51,276 nucleotides of DNA from Mycobacterium innocens (GTDB lineage: Bacteria > Actinomycetota > Actinomycetes > Mycobacteriales > Mycobacteriaceae). Below are positions 8,349 through 18,147 of the stretch, piece by piece; position 1 is the first letter of the stretch; each line of letters starts with the position of its first letter. Location: NCBI RefSeq assembly GCF_900566055.1, contig NZ_UPHQ01000103.1, positions 1 to 51,276 on the forward strand, in the 5' to 3' direction. Under the pieces are notes generated by a model. The model was not told where the DNA came from and did not search any database. It saw only the letters and a program-made list of their open reading frames with translations. The position numbers and the translations under genes were made by a program.

Positions 8349-9598
8349 TCCGATGGATCGTCGAAGGCCGACTGGGGACCGCGCCGGGTGACAGCATCGC
8401 GCACGACTTCCCGTTTCTCGTGGTCGATACGAGAACCATGGTCGACAAGCGCGGCAACTCGGCTGATGACCTGCTCGAAAAGATCCGCGAGGGCGTCGCG
8501 GAGCTCGAGCGCGGCGGCTCCGTCGTAGTCGTCTGCGATTTCGGCGTGTCTCGCAGCAACGCGGTCGCGGCCGGGATCCTAGCCGAATGGCGCGGCCTGG
8601 AATTCGATGTGGCGGTGGCCCAAGTCATCGAGACGACCGGAGAGCAGGCGGTCAAGCTTGAGATGGTTGACTCGCTGCGCGCGGCGCTGCGGAAGTCTCC
8701 CGCGTCGATCCGCCAGGACGGCATCCTCATCACCGGCAGCAGCGGCTTTCTAGGCGCCGCCCTGCGCGACCGCCTCGCTGATTCACATCGTGTCGTCGCG
8801 CCCAACCACGCCACGGTAGACCTGCTCGGTCCCGTGGTCCACCTTGACCGCTATTGCCGCGACAACGAGATCGGAAAGATCATTCATCTCGCATACCCGC
8901 GGATCTACACCAACAACGACGCTATGGGCCACAGCTTGACGATGCTGCGGGGGATTCTCGACGTCTGCAAATCGCTCGGAATTCACCTTGTCCTGCCCTC
9001 AGGCGCAGTGGTGTTTTCGGCCTACAGGTCGAGCTCGATGATTGCGGACGTCAACACAACGATGCGTCCTCGGGGGGTATACGGCGAAACAAAATTTCTC
9101 GAAGAAGTCCTCGTTCAAAATGCTCGGGCCAACGGTGAAGTCAGTTCCACTATCGTTCGAATCTCACCGACTTTCGGTCCGCAAAGCTTGCGGCCGCGCT
9201 TGATAGGGTTCGCGCATCGCCGCCTGAAAGAAGGACGACCGATCGTGACCCACCGCTATCGCAACGGGTTGCCTAGCCTGCAGCTTCTCTATATTGATGA
9301 CGCTGTCGAGGGGCTTGCCAGCATCATCGAAAAGAAAGGAAACGCTCCGATCTACCATCTGGGCGGCAATTTCTTCCATGAACCGCGCGAAATCATCAGC
9401 AAAATGGGTGAGATCCTCGGGTGTCATGCGGCGATCGAGGAGACTAACATCGATGACGACGTTGCGAACGTTTTCCTTGATTGGTCAGCAACGGAGACAG
9501 AATTGGGCTGGCAGCCGACGACCACCCTAAGTGACGGGCTGCGCCGCACACTTGCGCGCGCCGCTTCACCCGAAATTCAGACCGGAAAAGGTGAGTAA
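8345..9598 (+). CDS. fusion of a Cys-phosphatase-like domain and an extended SDR
   Basis: 417 residues from the ATG at 8345, which overlaps the ATP-grasp stop as ATGA; an open frame continues 114 bases upstream inside the previous gene but is not needed. Residues 1-115 look like a dual-specificity phosphatase: VVVVCDFGVSRSNAVAAG has the C-x5-R-S loop with Cys64 and Arg70, preceded by an acidic stretch that could hold the general acid. From about residue 125 an SDR follows with GSSGFLG (131-137) and VYGETK giving Tyr246 and Lys250. The SDR could epimerise or reduce the sugar. The job of the phosphatase-like half is unknown; it could dephosphorylate a sugar or be a binding module. The histidine usually before the catalytic Cys is replaced by valine. 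Confidence 0.85.
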   Translation: MIRWIVEGRLGTAPGDSIAHDFPFLVVDTRTMVDKRGNSADDLLEKIREGVAELERGGSVVVVCDFGVSRSNAVAAGILAEWRGLEFDVAVAQVIETTGEQAVKLEMVDSLRAALRKSPASIRQDGILITGSSGFLGAALRDRLADSHRVVAPNHATVDLLGPVVHLDRYCRDNEIGKIIHLAYPRIYTNNDAMGHSLTMLRGILDVCKSLGIHLVLPSGAVVFSAYRSSSMIADVNTTMRPRGVYGETKFLEEVLVQNARANGEVSSTIVRISPTFGPQSLRPRLIGFAHRRLKEGRPIVTHRYRNGLPSLQLLYIDDAVEGLASIIEKKGNAPIYHLGGNFFHEPREIISKMGEILGCHAAIEETNIDDDVANVFLDWSATETELGWQPTTTLSDGLRRTLARAASPEIQTGKGE

Positions 9599-10371
9599 TG
9601 GATAACCGCTTTTCGATGCTCGACGCGCGCACACAAACTTCCGCGGATGAGCAATACGCCACCAGAATCCAGGAATTCTTCAGCGCCGGCGAAGGTGACA
9701 TACTCGCCAAACTGAAGAACTTCGCGAAGTTCGTTCCGCGGCAGACAATGGCGACGTTCCTGGCCAAGAACGAGATCTTCAAGCAAATCGTGGATGTTCA
9801 CGGCCATATCATTGAGTGCGGCGTCTTCATGGGGGGCGGCTTGATGACGTGGGCGCAGCTCTCGGCGATCTACGAGCCCTACAATCACACACGACGAATC
9901 GTGGGGTTCGACACCTTCGCCGGTTTTCCCAGCCTCGCGGATCAGGACGCTACAGCCGCGGACGCAAGTCTGTCATTCGCCAAAGTCGGCGGCTTGGCGG
10001 TTCAAGGCATCGAGGACGACATTCGGCACGCCGTGTCGTTGTACGATCTCAATCGTCCGCTGGGGCATATCGATCGAGTAGAACTCGTCAAGGGTGACGC
10101 CCAACAGACGATCCCTGCGTATCTGGCAGACAACCAGCACACGGTGGTCGCGCTTCTCTACCTCGACTTTGATCTGTTCGAACCGACCCTGGCGGCGGTC
10201 AGGACTTTCCTGCCCAGAATGCCCAAAGGCGCCGTACTCGCTTTCGACGAGCTCAACCAGAAATACTGGCCCGGCGAAACCCTTGCCGTACTGGAGTCGG
10301 CCGGAATCAGGAATCTCCGTATCAGGCGATTTCCTTTTACGCCGCAAATTTCCTACGCGGTGCTGGACTGA
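9598..10371 (+). CDS. TylF/MycF-family sugar O-methyltransferase
   Basis: A 257-residue metal-dependent SAM methyltransferase of the macrocin O-methyltransferase family. IIECGVFMGGGLMTW is the SAM loop and VGFDTFAGFP is diagnostic of the family. LYLDFDLFEPT (Asp190, Asp192) and AFDELN (Asp217, Glu218) supply the Mg2+ ligands. The start ATG overlaps the upstream TAA by one base, with AAGGTGAG as ribosome binding site. It ends the operon. A role in the 2-O-methyl group of kansosamine or the methoxy group of its acyl chain is inference; both ethers occur in the published structure as I recall it. Confidence 0.9.
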   Translation: MDNRFSMLDARTQTSADEQYATRIQEFFSAGEGDILAKLKNFAKFVPRQTMATFLAKNEIFKQIVDVHGHIIECGVFMGGGLMTWAQLSAIYEPYNHTRRIVGFDTFAGFPSLADQDATAADASLSFAKVGGLAVQGIEDDIRHAVSLYDLNRPLGHIDRVELVKGDAQQTIPAYLADNQHTVVALLYLDFDLFEPTLAAVRTFLPRMPKGAVLAFDELNQKYWPGETLAVLESAGIRNLRIRRFPFTPQISYAVLD

Positions 10372-10641
10372 CACCTGGACGCGGCATGGCGGGCAGGCAA
10401 GGCTTGGAAGTCAGCCTCGCCGCCGTGCACCTACTACTCGTGGGCGAAAAGTGTCGTGAATGTACCGGCGGTATTGCTCGGAAATGCATTGCCTCTTGCA
10501 CTTTCGCGGCGCCTATACCCCTCGCTGCCGCTGTGAGCCGGGCACATCGAGTGCCCCGCCGACGGAGTGACTGCCGTAGTAACTATGCCGCCCGGTAGTT
10601 GCGAGGCCTATGTGACCAACGGCGCTCGTGCAAGCTGGCCC
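10372..10641. other. convergent intergenic stretch
   Basis: 270 bases between the end of the sugar operon and the end of a minus-strand methyltransferase relic. I see no gene with family features and no clear hairpin terminator followed by a T-tract. Confidence 0.4.
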
Positions 10642-11297
10642 TCAAACTGCCGGCGACGCCACGCAGGCGTACTGCAGGAAAACCCCGTCGGCAAAATGGC
10701 CGAGGCTCAACACGATGAACAGCGCGCCAAAAGGCCCCAGGAAAGGGTTGATGCCTTTGATGCGCTGGACGGCGTAGCCCGCGTCCTCGAACATCCGCAC
10801 GATGCTGCTGCGCGTGAAGAAGCGCAGGTGGGTCCGGTCGAAGATGCCAAAGTCCTCCTGCGGGAAGTCTCTTCGGAATACCACCTTGCCCAGCGCGGGC
10901 AGGTAGCGGATGTTGGGGATCGAGGCGACAATGACGCCTTGAGGCTTGAGTTTGCCCCGAAGCCGTGTCAGCATCTCGAGCGGATTGACCAGGTGCTCCA
11001 ATACGTCGTTACAGACCATCGCGTCGAAGTAGCCATCAGGCAGCTCCGCGATCCGCTCATTCGCGTCTCCGGCAAGCACATGGTCGAGGATGCCGCCGGC
11101 GCGTCGGGCCGCTTCCTCGTTGTACTCGATGCCCCAGACTTCCGCGCCCCGGCTTTTCTTGACCGCGGCACTGAACACGCCTGCCCTGCAGCCAAGTCGA
11201 GCACGCGTCGCGCATCGGCCGGGATGAACCGCAACATCTCCGGCCGCTTGTGACCGTAATAGTGCCTGACGCTTGCCGGTTCCGGCAGGATACGCAT
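10642..11297 (-). pseudogene. SAM-dependent methyltransferase broken by a one-base deletion
   Basis: The ATG at 11297 begins MRILPEPASVRHYYGHKRPE and reaches RRVLDL, then the frame slips inside motif I. The next frame continues at once with GCRAGVFSAAVKK and WGIEYNEEA, FDAMVCNDVLEHL, PDG-type loop and FFTRSSIVRMFEDAGY to a normal end near 10642. Restoring one G in the run after GACTTG (around 11197-11202) would rejoin the halves into a class I methyltransferase of about 218 residues. It follows the first pks by 55 bases on the same strand. A paralogue at 38768-39390 is also ruined. A sequencing error cannot be excluded for this single-base event. The substrate is unknown; O-methylation of a LOS sugar is plausible. 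Confidence 0.8.
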
Positions 11298-11352
11298 GGC
11301 TTATCCGTCTCGCACCGCGAGCTGCCTGAGCGACAACTGTTCCCAGCGGCCA

Positions 11353-14300
11353 TCAGGAGGACGCGGTGGCTTCTTCCGGAGCCAACTGGTTGAACAGGTG
11401 GTCGGCCAAACCCCGCACCGTGGTGATGTCGGTGGAGCTGATCCGTATCCCGGTTTCGGACTGGACACGGGTGCGCAGTTCCAGGTTGCCCAGCGAGTCG
11501 AGTCCGTACTCGGAGAGTTGACGGTCCGGATCGATGGTGCGCCGCAGGATCAGGCTGACCTGCTCGGAGACCAGGCGGCGCAGCAGGCCCGGCCATTCGT
11601 CCACCGGCACCGAAGCCAGCTCGTTGCGGAATTTGCTTGAACCCGAACGTCCTTGCTCCGATGCCTTGAACGCCTCGGCGAACTTGCTCCGCTCCGCGAA
11701 AGCGGCCAGCCACGGCACTCCGACGGTCGGGGAGTAGCCGGTGTAGGCGCGGTCGTGACGGAGCATCGCCTCGAACGCGTAGGCGCCTTCCTCCGGAGCG
11801 ATCGCGGCGTCGGTGCTCTCCGCCAGCGCGATGGCGCGCCCGATCTCGGCCCAGGCACCCCAGGCGATCGAGGTGGCTGGCAGACCTTGCAACTGTCGCC
11901 AATGGGTGAAGGCATCCAACCAGCTGTTGGCCGCGGCATAGGCGCCCTGGCCCGGCGAACCCAGCATCGCCGCCGCCGACGAGAACGAGCAGAACCAATC
12001 CAGCGGCTGACCGACGGTGGCCTGGTGCAGATGCCAGGCGCCGTAGACCTTGGGCGCCCAGTCCCGGTCGAGCAATTCGTCGCTGATATTGGCCAGGGTG
12101 GCGTCCTCGACCACGGCCGCCGCGTGAAGCACACCGCGCAACGGGAGTCCGGTGGCCGTGGCGTTGGCCACCAGCCGCTCCGCGGCGCCGGCCTGGGCGA
12201 TATCGGCGCACTCCACCACCACATCGGATCCGATCGAACGGATGAGTTCGATTGTCTCCAAAGCCTTTTGGCTCGGCGCGGACCGGGAGCTGAGTACGAT
12301 TCGCCCGGCGCCGGCGGTGGCCATCTTCTCGGCCAGGAAGAGTCCCAGGCCACCCAGGCCACCGGTGATGATGTAGGAGCCGTCGCCACGGAAGACGGGC
12401 ACCTGCTGCGGCGGCAACACCACGCTGCTGCGCCCGGCACGCGGGATATCGAGGATGAGCTTGCCGGTGTGGTCGGCGGCGCCCATCACCCGGATCGCGG
12501 TGGCAGCATCGGTCAACGGGTAATGCGTGCTCTCGGGCATCGGCAGCGTGCCGTCGGCCGTCAGCCGGTACACCGTGCTCAACAGCTCGCGGATGTACTG
12601 CGGATGGGTGAGCGACATCATCCCCAGGTCGACACCGTAGAAGGACAGGTTGCGCCGGAACGGGAAGAGACCCATCTTGGTGTCGCCGTAGATGTCACGC
12701 TTGCCGATCTCGACGAAACGCCCACCCCACGAAAGCAATTCCAGCCCGGCTCGCTGCGCCGCACCGGTCAGTGAGTTGAGCACGATGTCGACGCCGTAGC
12801 CGTCGGTGTCGCGGCGGATCTGCTCGGCGAAGTCGATGCTGCGTGAGTCGTAGACGTGGTCAATCCCCATGTCGCGCAACAATTTCCGGCGTTTCGGACT
12901 GCCCGCGGTGGCGTAGATCTCGGCTCCCGCCGCGCGGGCGATCGCAATCGCGGCCTGGCCGACGCCGCCGGTTCCGGAGTGGATCAGCACCTTGTCACCG
13001 GCTTTGATCCGGGCCAGGTCGTGCAGCCCGTACCAGGCGGTGGCGTGCGCGGTGGTCACGGCCGCGGCCTGGGCGTCGGTCAGGCCCTGCGGAATCGGCG
13101 TGGCCAGGTTCGCGTCGCAGGTGACAAACGTCGCCCAGCAGCCGTGGGGTGACATGCCGCCGACGTGATCACCGACCTTGTGCGTCGTGACGTCGGGCCC
13201 GACGGCAGTGACCACACCCGCGAAATCGGTGCCCAGTTCCGGCATCCGGCCGTCCGGTGAGTTGTAGCGACCGAATGTGACCAGGACATCGGCGAAGTTG
13301 ATGCTGGACGCGGTGACGGCGACTTCAATCTCGCCGGGCCCCGGCGTAACCCGGTCGAAGGCAACGAATTCCATGGTCTGTAGATCACCCGGGGTACGGA
13401 TCTGCAGGCGCACGCCGGCGGATTCGTGATTCACCACAGTCGCCTTGCGCTCTTCGGGACGCAACGGCGCGGGCGACAACCGTGCGGTGTGCCACTCGTC
13501 GTTGCGCCAGGCGGTCTCGTCTTCTTCCGAGCCGGACAGCAGTTGGCGCGCGATGTGTTCGGCCTGGGTGTGCTCGTCGACATCGATGTGGGTGGTGTGC
13601 AGGTGTGGATGCTCGGCACCGACGACCCGCAACAGACCTCGCAGCCCGGCCTGCTCGAGGTTGGGGCTGTCTGCGGCGAGCACGGTCTGCGCGTTACGGG
13701 TCACCACATACAAGCGAGGTGCCTCGCCCATGATTTCCGGTAGCTCGCGGGTGATGCGCACCAGGTGCCGGACGCCCTCGACACCGCGGACCGCGCTCTT
13801 CTCGTCGCGGTCGCCGTTGTCCGGCGCGGTCAGGATGACCACATTGTGAAAACCGCCGGCATTGAGCTGGTTTCGCAGCCGTTCGGCGGCCCCGGCATGG
13901 TCGGAGTGTTCCGGCCAGCTCATGGTTGCGCACTGCGCGCCGTGCGACTTCAACGTGTCGGTCAACTCGGTCGCCAATTGGTCCGCAACGTCGGTGGTGC
14001 TGATCAGCAGCCACGTTCCGGCGTCGGCGAGGTCCAATTCGGGCAGCTCACGCTGCTGCCATTCGATGGTCAGCAGCCGCTCGCCGAGTACCCGATCCCG
14101 GTTGCCTTGCTCGGAAACCCCTGTGCCCAGCCGTAACCCGCGCACGGCCACCAGCACGGTCCCGTGCTCGTCGAGCACGTCGAGGTCCGCGTCGACCCCG
14201 GCCGCGTCGACGTTTGTCACCCGCGCATAGCAGTAATGGGCATTGCGGGTGGAGCCGTAAGCACGGATCCGGCCTACACCCAATGGCAACATCAGACCGC

Positions 14301-17300
14301 CGTTGCCCGCGACCTGGACGTCGGGGTGAGCGCCGACGGCCTGGAAGCAGGCATCCAACAGCGCGGGGTGGATCGCATAAGCACGCTGCTGTGACCGCAT
14401 CGCGCCGGGCAGCGAGACCTCGGCCAGCACCGTGCTCACGGCCCCGTCGGCAATGTGGGCGGCGCCCAGCCCGGTGAAGGCGGGACCATATTGCACGCCG
14501 TGCTCGTCGAACCGTTCCCGTAGTTCGGTCCCCTCTTCGGTGCGCAGGTGGCCGGCCAACAAGCCGGGGACATCGTAGGCGCGGGGCTGGTCCTCGTCTT
14601 CGGCGACGTGCAGCACCGCCGCGCCGCGCCGGATCGACCCGCCCTCCTGGAAGGTCTCCACCACGAAGTCGACAACCCCGGGTGATTTCACCGATCCGAC
14701 CGCCGACAACGGGGTTTCTTCGTCCAGCAGCAGCATCTGCTCGAAGCGCATGTCGCGGACTTCGGACGCCTCGCCGAGGATGGTGCGGGCTGCCGCCAGC
14801 GCCATCTCACAATATGCAGCGCCCGGAAGCGCTGGGGCACTGTGGATTTGGTGATCAGCCAACCAGGGCAGCGCCTCGGTGCCGACATCGGTCTGCCACA
14901 CGTGCCGCTCCGGTTCCTCCGGCAGCCGCACATGCGCGCCCAGCAGCGGGTGCACGACCACCGACGAGCCGCCTTGGCCCTGGTGGTCGTGACCGGCGCG
15001 GTTCAACAGCAACGATCGGTGCGTCCATGTCGGCAGCGGCGCTTCCACCAGCTGTCCGGCGGGGTAGAAAACGGCGAAGTCGACCGCGGCGCCGGCGCTG
15101 TGCAGATCCGCCAGCAGGCCGCGCAGCCCGTGCGGCAGCGGCTGTTCGCGCCGCATGCCGGCCAATGCCGCCACCGGTATGTCGAGGCTCTCGGCCGTCT
15201 TTTCGACGGCACGGGTCAGCAGCGGATGCGGCGCCAGTTCGGCGAAGACCCGGTAGCCGTCCTCGAGCGCCGCTTGCACCGCCGCGCCGAAGCGCACCGT
15301 GTGGCGCAGATTGTCCACCCAGTAGTTGGCATCGCAGTACGGTTCCTCGCGCGGGTCGAACAGCGTCGCGGAATAGTAGGGCACCTCCGGTGTCAGCGGC
15401 TCGAGGTCGGCGAGTATCTCGTACAGGTCGTCTAGGATCGGGTCCACCTGCGGGGAGTGCGACGCGACGTCGACGGCCACCTCACGGGCCATCACCTCGC
15501 GCTGCTCCCATGCCACGACGAGCTCGTGAACGGCCTCGGTGGCGCCGCCGATCACCGTGGACTGCGGCGAAGCCACGACCGCGACCACGACGTCGTTGAC
15601 GCCGCGGGCCATCAGTTCGGAAAGCACTTGCTGGGCAGGCAGTTCCACCGATGCCATGGCTCCGGAACCGGAGATCCGGGTCATCAGCCGGGAACGGCGG
15701 CAGATGACCTTCGCCCCGTCTTGAAGTGACAGCGCGCCCGCCGCGACAGCTGCCGCCGATTCTCCGAGGGAGTGCCCGATGACCGCGCCGGGGCGAACCC
15801 CGTAGGACTTCATAGTGGCGGCCAGCGCCACCTGCATGGCGAACAGAGTCGGCTGCACACGGTCGATCCCGGTCACGGTCTCCGGTGCGGTCATCGCTCG
15901 GGTCACCGAGAATCCGGACTCCTGCGCGATCAACGGCTCCAGCTCCGCGATGGTCGCGGCGAAAACCGGTTCGTTGGCGAGCAGGTCGGCGCCCATCGCC
16001 GCCCATTGCGAGCCTTGGCCGGAGAACACCCATACCGGGCCCCGGTCGTCCTGCCCGACGGCGGCTTGATAGGGAGTCTCGTCGTCGGCAATCTCGCGCA
16101 AGGCCGCGGAAAGCTCCGCCGCGCTGTTGGCCAGCACCGACGTCCGCACCGGGCGATGACTGCGCCGCCGGGCCAGGGTGTAGGCCAGGTCCGACGCCGA
16201 CCATTCCGGGCCCTGCGCATCGACCCAGTCCGCGAGCCGCCCGGCCGTCTGCCGCAATGCGTCGGCGGACGTCGCCGACAGCGGGAAGATCAGCTCGCCT
16301 CCAGCCGGGGTGTTCGGCAGGTCTTCGTGAGCAGTGACTTCGGGTGCCTGCTCGACGATGGCGTGCACGTTCGTCCCGGATATGCCGTACGACGACACCG
16401 CCGCCCGTCGTACCTGCTCACCGGTCGTTGGCCACGGCGTGATCTCCTGCGGCACAAAGAGTTTGCTGCCGATTCGGGCCATATCGTCCGGCAGGCGGGT
16501 GAAGTGCAGGTTCCGCGGAATCACACCGTGCTGCAGGGCGAGGATCGCCTTCATCAGCCCGAGTGCTCCGGCGGCCGCTTGGGTGTGTCCGAAATTGGGC
16601 TTTGCCGATGTCAGCGCGCAGGGCCGGTCGATGCCGTACACCTCGGCCAGACTCTCGTATTCGATGGGGTCGCCGACGGGGGTGCCGGTGCCGTGCGCCT
16701 CGACCAACCCGACGCTGCCCGGCTCCACTCCCGCCGCGGCCAGCGCCGCGCGGTACACCATGGACTGGGCTTGCACCGACGGCGTCGCGATGCTTACCGT
16801 GTGGCCGTCCTGGTTGGCGGCGGTTCCGCGCACGACGGCCAGGACCCGATCGCCGTCGCGCAGTGCGTCCGGCAACCGCTTGAGCAACAGCACCACCGAG
16901 CCCTCGCCGGACACGAACCCGTCCGCCGCGGCGTCGAATGCGTGGCAATGTCCGGTGGGCGACAACATGTTCTGCGCCGACGCCGAGGCGAACCTGCGTG
17001 GTTCCATCATCACGTAGACGCCTGCCGCGAAGGCCAGATCGCTCTCGCCGTCGCTGAGGCTGCGGCAGGCCAGATGGGTTGCGAACAAGCTGGACGAGCA
17101 TGCGGTGTCCACGGTGACCGCGGGCCCGTGCAACCGCAGAGCATAGGAAATCCGTCCCGACGCAAAGCAGGAATTGGTTCCGGTGTTGCCGTACGGCCCG
17201 TCGAAGGCCTCCGCGTCAATGTGCACGAACTGGTAGTCGCCGTGATTGAGACCGACGAAGACGCCGGTGAGCGACTCGGCCATGTTTTCCGGTGTCAGGC

Positions 17301-17640
17301 CGGCGTGTTCCATGGCCTCCCAGGCGGTTTCCAAAAGCAAGCGGTGTTGCGGGTCGATCGCCGTCGCTTCTTTTTCGGTGATCCCGAAGAACTCGGGATC
17401 GAAGTCGCCGACGTTGTCCAGGAAGGAACCCCACTTGCAGACGGTCCGGCCGGGCACGCCGGGCTCGGGGTCGTAGTATTCGTCGGCGTCCCAGCGGTCA
17501 GCGGGAACCTCGGTGACCGTGTCGTCTCCCCGTAACAGCGCCTCCCACAGCTTTTTCGGGGAGTCGACTCCTCCGGGAAGCCGGCATGCCATCCCAATCA
17601 CAGCCACCGGGGTCACACCTGGTTCGTTCACCGCCGTCAC
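11353..17640 (-). CDS. pks5: Pks5/Mas-type iterative reducing polyketide synthase, copy 1
   Basis: A 2095-residue type I synthase with order KS-AT-DH-ER-KR-ACP. KS has VDTACSSS with Cys181 and the two histidine motifs EAHGTGT and NFGHTQ. AT has GHSLGE near residue 623 and VASHSPQVD, the pattern of methylmalonyl-CoA users. DH has HPLLGAHV near 897 and DHQIH near 928. ER has SGTGGVGQ near 1555, KR has GGLGGLG near 1758, and ACP has YGLDSLGN with the phosphopantetheine serine near 2048. This makes methyl-branched fatty acids; in LOS-producing mycobacteria Pks5 supplies the acyl chains. The GTG at 17640 is used here; GTG 17631 is an alternative. There is no terminal thioesterase, as in Mas. Confidence 0.93.
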   Translation of the reverse strand: MTAVNEPGVTPVAVIGMACRLPGGVDSPKKLWEALLRGDDTVTEVPADRWDADEYYDPEPGVPGRTVCKWGSFLDNVGDFDPEFFGITEKEATAIDPQHRLLLETAWEAMEHAGLTPENMAESLTGVFVGLNHGDYQFVHIDAEAFDGPYGNTGTNSCFASGRISYALRLHGPAVTVDTACSSSLFATHLACRSLSDGESDLAFAAGVYVMMEPRRFASASAQNMLSPTGHCHAFDAAADGFVSGEGSVVLLLKRLPDALRDGDRVLAVVRGTAANQDGHTVSIATPSVQAQSMVYRAALAAAGVEPGSVGLVEAHGTGTPVGDPIEYESLAEVYGIDRPCALTSAKPNFGHTQAAAGALGLMKAILALQHGVIPRNLHFTRLPDDMARIGSKLFVPQEITPWPTTGEQVRRAAVSSYGISGTNVHAIVEQAPEVTAHEDLPNTPAGGELIFPLSATSADALRQTAGRLADWVDAQGPEWSASDLAYTLARRRSHRPVRTSVLANSAAELSAALREIADDETPYQAAVGQDDRGPVWVFSGQGSQWAAMGADLLANEPVFAATIAELEPLIAQESGFSVTRAMTAPETVTGIDRVQPTLFAMQVALAATMKSYGVRPGAVIGHSLGESAAAVAAGALSLQDGAKVICRRSRLMTRISGSGAMASVELPAQQVLSELMARGVNDVVVAVVASPQSTVIGGATEAVHELVVAWEQREVMAREVAVDVASHSPQVDPILDDLYEILADLEPLTPEVPYYSATLFDPREEPYCDANYWVDNLRHTVRFGAAVQAALEDGYRVFAELAPHPLLTRAVEKTAESLDIPVAALAGMRREQPLPHGLRGLLADLHSAGAAVDFAVFYPAGQLVEAPLPTWTHRSLLLNRAGHDHQGQGGSSVVVHPLLGAHVRLPEEPERHVWQTDVGTEALPWLADHQIHSAPALPGAAYCEMALAAARTILGEASEVRDMRFEQMLLLDEETPLSAVGSVKSPGVVDFVVETFQEGGSIRRGAAVLHVAEDEDQPRAYDVPGLLAGHLRTEEGTELRERFDEHGVQYGPAFTGLGAAHIADGAVSTVLAEVSLPGAMRSQQRAYAIHPALLDACFQAVGAHPDVQVAGNGGLMLPLGVGRIRAYGSTRNAHYCYARVTNVDAAGVDADLDVLDEHGTVLVAVRGLRLGTGVSEQGNRDRVLGERLLTIEWQQRELPELDLADAGTWLLISTTDVADQLATELTDTLKSHGAQCATMSWPEHSDHAGAAERLRNQLNAGGFHNVVILTAPDNGDRDEKSAVRGVEGVRHLVRITRELPEIMGEAPRLYVVTRNAQTVLAADSPNLEQAGLRGLLRVVGAEHPHLHTTHIDVDEHTQAEHIARQLLSGSEEDETAWRNDEWHTARLSPAPLRPEERKATVVNHESAGVRLQIRTPGDLQTMEFVAFDRVTPGPGEIEVAVTASSINFADVLVTFGRYNSPDGRMPELGTDFAGVVTAVGPDVTTHKVGDHVGGMSPHGCWATFVTCDANLATPIPQGLTDAQAAAVTTAHATAWYGLHDLARIKAGDKVLIHSGTGGVGQAAIAIARAAGAEIYATAGSPKRRKLLRDMGIDHVYDSRSIDFAEQIRRDTDGYGVDIVLNSLTGAAQRAGLELLSWGGRFVEIGKRDIYGDTKMGLFPFRRNLSFYGVDLGMMSLTHPQYIRELLSTVYRLTADGTLPMPESTHYPLTDAATAIRVMGAADHTGKLILDIPRAGRSSVVLPPQQVPVFRGDGSYIITGGLGGLGLFLAEKMATAGAGRIVLSSRSAPSQKALETIELIRSIGSDVVVECADIAQAGAAERLVANATATGLPLRGVLHAAAVVEDATLANISDELLDRDWAPKVYGAWHLHQATVGQPLDWFCSFSSAAAMLGSPGQGAYAAANSWLDAFTHWRQLQGLPATSIAWGAWAEIGRAIALAESTDAAIAPEEGAYAFEAMLRHDRAYTGYSPTVGVPWLAAFAERSKFAEAFKASEQGRSGSSKFRNELASVPVDEWPGLLRRLVSEQVSLILRRTIDPDRQLSEYGLDSLGNLELRTRVQSETGIRISSTDITTVRGLADHLFNQLAPEEATASS

Positions 17641-18147
17641 CTCTTCTTTTCCCCCTGCCTCAAGGAGACTTCATCGAATGTCGATCCGGGCTGTCGGCGC
17701 CGGCGCATCGCGCACCGCGCCATGATCCCCCTGATCGCATCTGACCCAACTAGTCAGGTGAACAGCAGCGTAGCCCCTCAGCGTCACCAATGTGGGAAAA
17801 CTGTGCGTACGTACAAAAAAATCTGTTGAATAAGGGCGAAAGGGCAGGTCGACGGCTTAAGAGTGACGCCGGATGTCCGAAAAAAGCAGTATGCGGGCGC
17901 TTTGCTCGGCTCGCCGCCAGCGCACCCGGTTGACGACTATATATGCGCCCAACACCTCCGTATGCCGCGGCGGGTCGCCGACGTGGTGCATACAAACCGA
18001 GAGCCACGGAGGTGGCAGAAGTTATGGCCTGAGCGCGACCGCAGCCCCGAGCCGGTGGGACCCGTGCGGCCGGCCCGGCGGCGGATAATCCGCGTGTTAC
18101 CCCTGTGACGAGCAGATTCGGCACCAGCCAAGGGCATCCGAGGTAGT
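17641..18147. other. divergent intergenic region, pks5 copy 1 and fadD25
   Basis: 507 bases without a supported gene. The pks-side promoter lies at 17765-17822. On the fadD25 side there is a perfect 13-nt palindrome, GCGGATAATCCGC, at 18081-18093, whose centre resembles a -10 hexamer (GATAAT). A TATATATG patch occurs near 17939. Confidence 0.45.
17765..17822 (-). promoter_or_regulatory. putative promoter of pks5 copy 1 with element shared with mmpL12 and pks5 copy 2
   Basis: Read on the minus strand, TACGCT at 17767-17772 fits a mycobacterial TANNNT -10 about 120 bases before the pks start. Upstream lie a TTTTCCCAC block (about 17792-17800) and TTTTTGTACGT (about 17808-17818). The same blocks recur, without gaps, before mmpL12 (24056-24116). 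The -10 and first transcribed bases also recur before the second pks (32126-32143). No standard -35 is evident at 16-18 bases. Confidence 0.5.

Noticed and set aside
15772..17535. 587-codon open frame antisense to pks5 copy 1
   Set aside because: It mirrors the KS/AT coding sequence of the opposite strand; such shadows are expected at high GC and it shows no domain.
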